A stretch of DNA of 7,337 nt, taken from contig JAHDGP010000231.1 in NCBI GenBank assembly GCA_020627525.1, forward strand, positions 1 through 7,337. Reading direction: 5' to 3'. Source of the stretch: Bacteroidota bacterium (GTDB lineage Bacteria > Bacteroidota > Bacteroidia > Chitinophagales > UBA2359). The notes below the pieces were generated by a model. It worked only from the letters and a program-made list of their open reading frames with translations, was not told the DNA's origin and searched no databases. The stretch's first letter is position 1; each line of letters opens with the position of its first letter. Shown here piece after piece: positions 1 to 7,337 of the stretch. The translations under genes were made by a program, and so were the position numbers.

Positions 1-12
1 AAAATTTTAATC

Positions 13-89
13 AAAAGCCTGAAGGGCTGATATTTTAATTACTCAGAATTTTATCCAATCAAAGAACTCCGCAAGGAGTGACATTATTC
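13..89. repeat. Pair of small intergenic hairpin repeats
   Basis: Two short hairpins are spaced about 51 bp apart. The first pairs AGCC (16-19) with GGCT (25-28) around a 5-base loop. The second pairs ACTCC (66-70) with GGAGT (75-79) around a GCAA tetraloop. Each is followed by the same tail, TGATATT (28-34) or TGACATT (79-85). That combination of a variable GC stem and a constant TGAYATT tail resembles the dispersed intergenic repeats common in Bacteroidota genomes; this family match is from memory, not a search. No gene is convincing between 1 and 349. A minus-strand open frame here lacks any recognisable protein character and runs across the regulatory dyads, so I treat it as non-coding. 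Confidence 0.55.
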
Positions 90-194
90 TTCCTCTTATT
101 TTGGTTTTCAACGATGTTCCAAAAGCAATTTCCGTTCAATCTATGGTGAATGAACCTATAAAACCCTACCTCAAATTTTAACATTTTCCACCTA

Positions 195-214
195 TTTATA
201 CTAAAAAGTACAAA
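195..214. promoter_or_regulatory. Candidate operator 1 (20-bp dyad), likely Rrf2-type
   Basis: The site reads TTTATACTAAAAAGTACAAA. It consists of two 7-bp arms (195-201 and 208-214), inverted with one mismatch, around a 6-bp A-rich centre. It matches site 2 at 17 of 20 positions and lies 33 bp upstream of it, about three helical turns, so both would face the same side of the DNA. It sits upstream of the predicted sufB promoter. Assigning it to the Rrf2 protein encoded at 6557-7081 is inference from the shared locus. Confidence 0.5.
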
Positions 215-227
215 TTGTCGTATTTTA

Positions 228-247
228 TTTGTACAAAAAAGTATAAA
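228..247. promoter_or_regulatory. Candidate operator 2 (20-bp dyad), overlapping the -33 region
   Basis: The site reads TTTGTACAAAAAAGTATAAA. It has arms at 228-234 and 241-247 with one mismatch and a 6-bp AAAAAA centre. It is the partner of the dyad at 195-214. Its right arm lies where the -33 element of the promoter at 263-270 should be, and no TTG-type -33 box is visible there. A protein bound here could block polymerase or stand in for the missing contact. The left arm of this site also forms a perfect 8-bp inverted pair, GTACAAAT/ATTTGTAC (208-215 with 227-234), with the right arm of site 1. Confidence 0.5.
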
Positions 248-262
248 TTCAAGAACAAATTG

Positions 263-270
263 TAATTTTG
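263..270 (+). promoter_or_regulatory. Putative -7 element of the suf operon promoter
   Basis: TAATTTTG matches the Bacteroidota primary-sigma -7 consensus TAnnTTTG. It lies 79 bp upstream of the sufB start codon, which would give a leader of about 70 bases. No good TTG/TTTG -33 box lies 17-23 bp upstream; the nearest TTTG (228-231) is 31 bp away, inside candidate operator 2. The element is short and the genome AT-rich, so chance occurrence is possible, but its placement just downstream of the tandem dyads supports it. Confidence 0.45.
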
Positions 271-349
271 CGCTGTTAAAAGGATACAACTAAGCGTTAA
301 ACCTTAAATTTAAGCTGATTAATAGCTGAAAATGAGTAATTTATAAAGT

Positions 350-1798
350 ATGAGCGATTTTCAAGCAACACTAGACGAAATAACCCAATCCGATTATAAA
401 TGGGGTTTTGTCTCTGATTTGGATGCAGACAATGTACCCAAAGGTCTCAATGAAGATATTGTGAGATTGATTTCCAAAAAGAAAAACGAGCCACAATGGA
501 TGCTGGATTGGAGACTAGAAGCTTTCAAGCATTTTCAAAAAATGACAGAGCCTGAATGGGCAAATGTGCATTATGAAAAACCAGACCTTCAAGACATTAT
601 ATACTATTCTGCTCCACAACCTAAAAAGCAACTAAACAGCTTGGACGAAGTGGACCCAGAAATGAAGTCAATGTACGACCGTTTGGGAATTTCAATCGAA
701 GAGCAAAAACGTCTTGCCAATGTAGCAATGGACATCGTTGTCGATAGCGTTTCAGTTCAAACAACATTCAAAGAAGAACTTTCTAAGCTGGGCGTTATTT
801 TCTCATCATTCAGCGAAGCCGTTCAAGATCACCCAGAATTGGTAAAAAAATATTTAGGTTCAGTCGTTCCACCAAGAGACAATTATTACGCAGCACTAAA
901 TTCAGCTGTTTTTTCTGACGGATCATTCTGCTACATTCCCAAAGGCGTTCGTTGCCCAATGGAATTATCAACTTACTTTAGAATAAATGCAGCAGGAACA
1001 GGACAGTTTGAAAGAACCCTGATCGTTTGCGAAGACGATGCTTACGTGAGTTACCTAGAAGGTTGCACCGCTCCAAGTCGTGACGAAAATCAATTACACG
1101 CCGCAGTTGTTGAAATCGTTGCAATGAACAATGCTGAAGTAAAATATTCGACCGTTCAAAACTGGTATCCAGGTGATCCCAAAACAGGGAAGGGGGGAGT
1201 ATTTAATTTCGTTACAAAACGTGGAATCTGCAAAGGGCACAATTCAAAAATTTCTTGGACACAAGTAGAAACTGGTTCTGCCGTAACTTGGAAATACCCT
1301 TCTGTTATTTTACAAGGAAATGAATCAATTGGAGAGTTTTATTCAGTAGCCGTTACCAACAATTTCCAACAAGCAGATACTGGAACTAAAATGATTCACA
1401 TTGGTAAAAATACCAAAAGCCGTATCATATCTAAAGGCATCTCAGCGGGGCAATCTCAAAACTCTTACAGAGGTTTGGTGAATGTTCGTAAAAATGCTAA
1501 AAACGCTTACAACTTTTCTCAATGCGATTCTCTTTTAATTGGAGATCAATGCGGAGCGCATACCTTCCCCTACATCGAGTCCAGTAACTCAACTGCACAA
1601 GTTGAACACGAAGCGACCACCTCTAAAATCGGAGAAGACATGCTGTTTTATTGTCAACAAAGAGGAATGGATGCAGAAGTAGCAACAGCATTAATTATAA
1701 ATGGATTTGTAAAAGAAGTAATGGAGAAATTGCCAATGGAGTTTGCAGTAGAAGCCAAAAAACTACTCGAAATAACCTTGGAAGGATCAGTAGGATAA
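350..1798 (+). CDS. sufB: Fe-S cluster assembly protein SufB
   Basis: SufB is the scaffold subunit of the cytosolic SufBC2D complex, on which sulfur and iron are assembled into a cluster. The 482-aa length fits the family (E. coli about 495). The C-terminal two thirds is a clear SufB/SufD beta-helix core. By comparison with remembered E. coli SufB, the sulfur-accepting Cys254 corresponds to Cys239 (LEGCTAP), Cys405 to Cys392 (QCDSLLIG), and the Glu432-His433-Glu434 trio to Glu419-His420-Glu421 (VEHEATT). The NCGAHTFP-like segment is present as QCGAHTFP, and the protein ends in the usual SVG. The ATG at 350 gives the expected N-terminus. No strong Shine-Dalgarno is present, only an A-rich lead-in, as is typical for this phylum. 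It is the first gene of the operon. Confidence 0.97.
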   Translation: MSDFQATLDEITQSDYKWGFVSDLDADNVPKGLNEDIVRLISKKKNEPQWMLDWRLEAFKHFQKMTEPEWANVHYEKPDLQDIIYYSAPQPKKQLNSLDEVDPEMKSMYDRLGISIEEQKRLANVAMDIVVDSVSVQTTFKEELSKLGVIFSSFSEAVQDHPELVKKYLGSVVPPRDNYYAALNSAVFSDGSFCYIPKGVRCPMELSTYFRINAAGTGQFERTLIVCEDDAYVSYLEGCTAPSRDENQLHAAVVEIVAMNNAEVKYSTVQNWYPGDPKTGKGGVFNFVTKRGICKGHNSKISWTQVETGSAVTWKYPSVILQGNESIGEFYSVAVTNNFQQADTGTKMIHIGKNTKSRIISKGISAGQSQNSYRGLVNVRKNAKNAYNFSQCDSLLIGDQCGAHTFPYIESSNSTAQVEHEATTSKIGEDMLFYCQQRGMDAEVATALIINGFVKEVMEKLPMEFAVEAKKLLEITLEGSVG

Positions 1799-1805
1799 AA
1801 TATTA

Positions 1806-1839
1806 TTCTCGCATTCTCACATTCAAGCATTCTCGCATT
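1806..1839. repeat. Tandem 8-bp repeat, block 1, in the sufB-sufC spacer
   Basis: Four consecutive octamers are visible: TTCTCGCA (1806-1813), TTCTCACA (1814-1821), TTCAAGCA (1822-1829) and TTCTCGCA (1830-1837), followed by TT. The spacer between sufB and sufC is 109 bp, much longer than the 14-33 bp gaps between sufC, sufD, sufS and sufE, and nearly all of it is explained by this block and the next. I see no hairpin terminator in it and no convincing promoter. Confidence 0.75.
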
Positions 1840-1859
1840 AAAAAGTAAATAAATAAAAT

Positions 1860-1900
1860 CATTATAGCATTAATACTATTATAGCATTAAGGCATTAAAA
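1860..1900. repeat. Tandem 8-bp repeat, block 2, in the sufB-sufC spacer
   Basis: A second degenerate octamer series follows: CATTATAG (1860-1867), CATTAATA (1868-1875), the 9-mer CTATTATAG (1876-1884), CATTAAGG (1885-1892) and CATTAAAA (1893-1900). At a larger scale, ATTATAGCATTAA occurs at 1861-1873 and again at 1878-1890. The block ends eight bases before the sufC start codon, so it forms the translation-initiation region of sufC. Confidence 0.65.
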
Positions 1901-1907
1901 TAAAAAA

Positions 1908-2666
1908 ATGTTATCAATAAAAAATTTACACGCTTCAGTTGAAGATTTATGTATTTTAAAAGGAATAAATTTAGAAGTAAAACCAGGCGAAATTCACGCC
2001 ATAATGGGACCTAACGGTTCTGGTAAGAGTACACTTGCTTCTGTTCTAGCAGGAAAAGAAGATTATGAAGTGACAGAGGGAGAAGTTGTTTTTAACGGTG
2101 TGGATTTATTAGAAATGGAACCAGAAGACAGAGCCAGAGAAGGAATGTTTTTGGCTTTTCAATATCCAGTTGAAATTCCAGGAGTAAGCATCAGTAACTT
2201 CATCAAAACAGCGATGAATGAAAAGCGCAAGCACTTTGGTCAAGAGGATATAAAGGCAGTTGATTACCTTAAAAAAATAAAAGAGAAAATGGCTTTGTTG
2301 GAGATCAATCCTAAATTTTTGGGACGTTCTTTAAATCAAGGTTTTTCTGGTGGTGAGAAAAAGAGAAACGAAGTACTACAAATGGCAATGTTAGAACCAA
2401 AGTTATCGGTTTTAGATGAAACAGATTCAGGTTTGGATATTGATGCTTTGAAGATCGTTGCAAACGGCGTTAATAAATTGAAAACAAGCGATAATGCCAC
2501 GATCGTTATTACGCATTACCAACGTTTATTAGATTACATCGTTCCAGATTTTGTACACGTTTTATACAACGGTCAAATCGTAAAATCGGGTGACAAGACA
2601 CTAGCGCACGAGTTGGAGAAAAACGGCTACGATTGGATCAAAGAAGAAGCTGCTGCAACGGTATAA
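1908..2666 (+). CDS. sufC: Fe-S cluster assembly ATPase SufC
   Basis: SufC is the ABC-type ATPase of the SufBC2D scaffold; its ATP-driven dimerisation rearranges SufB and SufD so that the cluster can form at their interface. It is soluble and has no membrane segment. The 252 residues contain a complete nucleotide-binding domain: Walker A GPNGSGKST (34-42, Lys40), Q-loop Gln85, signature FSGGE (146-150), Walker B ending in Asp170 with catalytic Glu171, D-loop SGLD (174-177) and H-loop His203 (THYQR). The SufC-specific GGEKKRNE and DSGLDID segments separate it from transporter ATPases. The ATG at 1908 leads directly into the standard LSIKNLHA beta strand. sufD begins 33 bp downstream. Confidence 0.97.
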   Translation: MLSIKNLHASVEDLCILKGINLEVKPGEIHAIMGPNGSGKSTLASVLAGKEDYEVTEGEVVFNGVDLLEMEPEDRAREGMFLAFQYPVEIPGVSISNFIKTAMNEKRKHFGQEDIKAVDYLKKIKEKMALLEINPKFLGRSLNQGFSGGEKKRNEVLQMAMLEPKLSVLDETDSGLDIDALKIVANGVNKLKTSDNATIVITHYQRLLDYIVPDFVHVLYNGQIVKSGDKTLAHELEKNGYDWIKEEAAATV

Positions 2667-5600
2667 TTTTTTATCATTACTAAGAAACATTTTAAAGATA
2701 TGAATGTCGAAACTGCTTTCGATTTAAAAGATAAATTGGTAGAGGACTTTTTTCAACTAGAAGAAAAAAGAAAGGCTTTGAACTTAAATGGTCAAAATGC
2801 TTATTGGACGGAAGGAATAGAAGCCTTCAAAAAACAAGAATTTCCCACTACCAAAAATGAAGATTGGAAATACACCAATCTAAAGCCATACCTTGAAAGA
2901 ACTTATTCAAACTATCAAAGTTCTTCTATCAATACAAAAATTGATATAACCGACTTTGTTGGAAATGACGATGTATATTACATCACTTTTGTAAATGGTG
3001 AATGGAGTGAAATGAATACACACTTGCCTAAGCAAGATGGGGTAGTTGTTTCAAACTTGCTGTTTGCATTTGAAACAGAATATGCTGGTGTTAAAAATTA
3101 TTTTGGAAAATACCTCTCTCTAGAGAAAAATATTTTTTCAGCTCTAAATACAGCTTCTTTTACAGATGGACTGTTTGTGGAGGTTGCCAAAGGTGTGGTT
3201 TTGGACAAGCCTATTGTTTGTCTTTATTTGACGGATAGTTCTCAAGGAAATTTAACGGCAAATTATAGAAATCTATTCATTGTAGGTGAAAATGCACAGG
3301 TTAAAATATTGGAATACAATTACACATTGAACAATGCGAATTATGTTTTGAACACTTTTGCTTCGGAGGTTTTTGTAGATAAATATGCCAATGTAGATTA
3401 CTACAAATTCCAATTAGACGAAGCGAAGGTTTCTCAAATAAATCAGGTAGAAGCACAGCAAGAACAAAATTCAGTTTTCACTACAAACACATTTACTCTA
3501 AGTGGTGATTTGGTTAGAAACGAAGTGAATGTTTTACTAAACGGTGAACACATAGAATCCTTCTTAAATGGATTGTATTTGACGGATGGTAAAATGTTGG
3601 TGGACAACCGTTCATTGATGGATCACGCCAAGCCAAACTGTATGAGTGATGAATTTTACAAAGGCATTATTGGTGGTCAATCAAAAGCTGTTTTTAATGG
3701 TAAAATAATGGTGCGTCAAGAAGCTCAAAAAACCAATGCTTTCCAAAGCAATAAAAACATTTTGGTTTCAGACAATGCCACTATTAATACAAAACCACAG
3801 TTAGAAATTTTTGCGGACGATGTAAGATGTACGCACGGTGCAACAACAGGACAAATAAATGAAGATGCTTTGTTCTATATGCAAGCAAGAGGCATAGGAA
3901 AAGATGTTGCTAGAAAACTTTTACTAAAGAGTTTTGCAGCCGATGTTGTGGAGCGTGTACAATTGGATTTTGCTAAAGAATTTTTATTGGATTTGATTGC
4001 TAGAAAGCTAGAGGAAATATAAAGATATAAATACAGCTATGATTGTTGAGCAAAATATAAATATTGAAACGATAAGAAAAGAATATCCAATCCTTCAACA
4101 GAAGGTCAATGGACGTCCTTTGGTATATTTTGACAATGCAGCAACCAGTCAAAAACCATTGGTTGTAATCAATTCTATTAAGAATTATTACAATGAAATA
4201 AACAGCAATGTTCACAGAGGCGTGCATCATTTGAGTCAAAAAGCAACGGATGCTTATGAAGCTGCAAGAACAGCGGCCCAAGCATTCATCAATGCAAAAA
4301 GTGCTGTTGAAATAAATTTCACCAAAGGAACAACGGAGTCAATAAACTTAGTGGCGCATAGTTTCGGAAATAAATTTATCAAAGAAAATGATGAAATTAT
4401 TATTTCCACATTAGAACACCATTCCAATATTGTTCCCTGGCAAATTCTTTGTGAAAATACAGGAGCAAAACTGAAAATTATTCCAATAAATGATGCAGGT
4501 GAGTTGGATATGGAGGCTTTTGAAAATTTGCTTACTGAAAAGACGAAGCTGGTTTCTGTTGTTTATATTTCTAATTCTTTAGGAACAATAAATCCAGCAA
4601 AAACGATCATTGAGAAGGCGCACAGCGTTGGTGCAAAAGTATTGTTAGATGCGGCACAAGCTGCTCCTCATACACCAATAGATGTGCAAACATTGGATTG
4701 TGATTTTTTGGCTTTATCAGCTCATAAAATGTGTGGTCCTACAGGCTTTGGAATTTTGTATGGCAAGGAAACTTTATTGGAACAAATGCTGCCTTATCAA
4801 GCAGGTGGTGAAATGATCAAGGAGGTTACTTTTGAAAAGACGACTTACAATACTCTACCATTCAAATTTGAGGCAGGCACACCAGACATTGCTGGAGGAA
4901 TAGCATTCAAAGCTGCCATTGATTATTTGAATGAAATAGGCTGGGATTTTATTGAACAGCAAGAAAAAGAATTACTGAATTACGGAACACAACGTTTAGA
5001 AGAGATAGACGGATTGAAAATTGTAGGAACGGCAAAAAACAAAGCAAGTGTGATTTCCTTTTTGTTGGACAATCATCACCCCTACGATGTAGGAGTGATA
5101 TTAGACCAATTGGGTATTGCGATTAGAACGGGGCATCATTGCTGCCAACCTTTGATGAATCGTTTGAATATTGAGGGAACTTGTAGAGCCAGTTTTGCAT
5201 TTTACAATACAAAAGAAGAAATAGATACATTGGTGGATGGAATTTTGAGGGCTAAACGAATGTTGGGTTAATTTGTCTAATAGATATGAATGCAATTAGT
5301 GAAATAGGAGCCGAATTAAAAGAGGAGTTCGAGATGTTCGATGATCCAATGGATAAGTATGAGTATATCATCGAATTGGGTAAATCCTTGCCAGCAATGG
5401 ATGAGGCATTAAAAACGGATGATAGATTGGTGAAAGGTTGTCAATCGAAAGTTTGGTTAGATGCAAGTTACAAAGATGGGCTGGTAAAATACACAGCCGA
5501 CAGTAACACCGTTATTACAAAAGGCATCATAGCCATTTTGGTTCGATTGTTATCCAATCAAAAGCCAGAGACCATTGTAGCAGAAGATTTAAATATTTTA

Positions 5601-7337
5601 AAAGAAATTGATTTACGAAACCATTTGAGTTCACAAAGATCAAACGGCTTAACATCAATGATTAACCAAATGAAACAGTACGCAAATGTTTTTTGTAAGT
5701 TGCAGCAGTAATATGAATTATGTAGATTGATTCAAAGCAGTTGATCTAATTCGCCTAAATTGGTATTGGAATAAAAGTGAAACAATATGCAAACAAATAA
5801 AATAATTGAAGAAATCTCAAAATTACCAATTTCAAAACGTTTATACGTAATTGAAAAGGCAATGAGTTCAATACGTTTGGAGAAGGAAAAAAGTGATATG
5901 GAGGCAGCAGCAGAATTATTGGTTTCAGAATATGAAGTAAATAATGAGTTGACAATATTTACAGAACTTGATTTAGAAGAATTTTATGAAGCAAGGTGAA
6001 ATTTGGATAAGTATTTTCAATTGAATGAAAAAAAGAAGTGGGCAAGTTGTAAAATATCCTTCATATTTGTTTTAGCAAAATAGGAAATTGGTAATTATTG
6101 TCCAAATAATTTGTAAAGATAACCCTTGCAGTTGTTTAAAAATTTACCAATCAATCAAAAGATTATCCCCAATGGAAATAACAAAGCAATGAAAACAAAA
6201 GCAGAAATAAAAAACGAAGTAATAGAACAATTGAAAGAAGTTCACGATCCAGAAATTCCAGTAAATATTTGGGATTTAGGATTGATTTACGAGATCAACG
6301 TATATCCACCGTTAAACAACGTTTTTATATTAATGACAGTAACGGCACCCAATTGCCCCGTTGCAGATACATTGCCCATTGAAGTGAAGGCAGCAGCAGA
6401 GCAGGTGGAGGGAATTGGAAATGTTGATGTGGAATTGACATTCGATCCAGCCTGGGAAAAAGATTTTATGTCCGAAGAAGCAAAAGTCGAATTGGACATG
6501 TTCTGAAAAACAACGTTTGTACGGATAACCCTTGCGGTATCCTTAAAAATAAAAAAATGAAAATAAGTGCCCAAGAAGGCTACGGTCTTCGAATTTTATT
6601 AACAATAGCAAACACCGAAATCGAAGAAGGATTGACGATTGCGCAAATAAGCGAGTCCGAAGACCTGAGCGTTCATACCGTAGCAAAAATGTTGCGTTTA
6701 TTGCGCATCAATGGATTTGTAGACAGCAATAGAGGGCAAGTAGGAGGCTATGTTTTAGCAAAGCCAGCGGAAAAAATAATGTTGTCAAAAGTGCTGTCTT
6801 CATTGGGAGGACGTTTGTTTGACGAAAGTATTGATGAAGATGTAGATGTGCTTGATAAATTGTGTACAGACTCAGTAGATTGTTCAATCAGATCTTTGTG
6901 GAGGATTTTACAACTATCCATAGACAAAGTTCTGATGGGTTTGAGCCTCAAAGACCTGATTGGTCCGAGGAACGAATTCAGGCAGCTAGTTGTTGAAAGA
7001 ATATACGATAGCAACCACCCATTGCGGAAAGGATGCAAAGATCTTATTCTTAAAAACTTGGAAGTATCTAAGCAGAATTAATTATTGTATAAGATCTAAA
7101 CATTAAAATTAACAAATATGCTTAGTCGTGATATTTTGGTGAGAGAAACACAACTGTTTGTTGCTGTGATTGCAAAGCTCTTAGGCTTCACAAAAGCAGG
7201 GCAATTATTGTTAGCAGAGAAATATATACACGATAAAAGCATAGAATACTTAAAAGTAGATTTTGGGGGATTGTTAGACTTGGATGAAGAGGCATTTCAA
7301 AATTGGTATAATAAGTTTATATCTATCCAAAAGCAAC

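Overview
The window is a SUF iron-sulfur cluster assembly locus from a low-GC bacterium, most likely a member of the Bacteroidota (Flavobacteriia-like). The evidence is the sufB-sufC-sufD-sufS-sufE-DUF59 gene order, A-rich start regions without clear Shine-Dalgarno sequences, a TAnnTTTG-type -7 element, and small hairpin repeats of the kind scattered through Bacteroidota intergenic DNA. I cannot name a genus. All genes are on the + strand.

Layout. 1-349 is non-coding and carries two small hairpin repeats (16-79), two near-identical 20-bp dyad sites 33 bp apart (195-247), a -7-like promoter element (263-270), and a leader with a 12-bp palindrome. Then come sufB (350-1798), a spacer built of degenerate 8-bp repeats (1806-1900), sufC (1908-2666), sufD (2700-4022), sufS (4039-5271) and sufE (5286-5711). 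An accessory insert follows: a 70-aa antitoxin-like gene (5787-5999) whose end overlaps the broken start of a MazF/PemK-type toxin gene (5986-6024). Next are a DUF59/SufT-like gene (6189-6506), an Rrf2-family regulator (6557-7081), and the first 73 codons of an unrecognised protein running off the end (7118-7337). A 12-bp direct repeat flanks the sufT-like gene.

How it works together. SufS takes sulfur from cysteine, SufE relays the persulfide, the SufB/SufC/SufD complex builds the cluster using ATP hydrolysis by SufC, and the DUF59 protein probably helps maturation or delivery. The Rrf2 protein is the obvious candidate cluster-sensing regulator, and the tandem dyads upstream of sufB are its obvious candidate operators. 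No SufA/IscA-type carrier is visible here.

The core is an ordinary SUF operon. The least ordinary parts are the tandem operator pair, an Rrf2 protein that seems to have Asp in place of its first cluster cysteine plus a C-terminal tail, the antitoxin left beside a dead toxin inside the operon, and the octamer-repeat spacer. I do not see a wholly new system.
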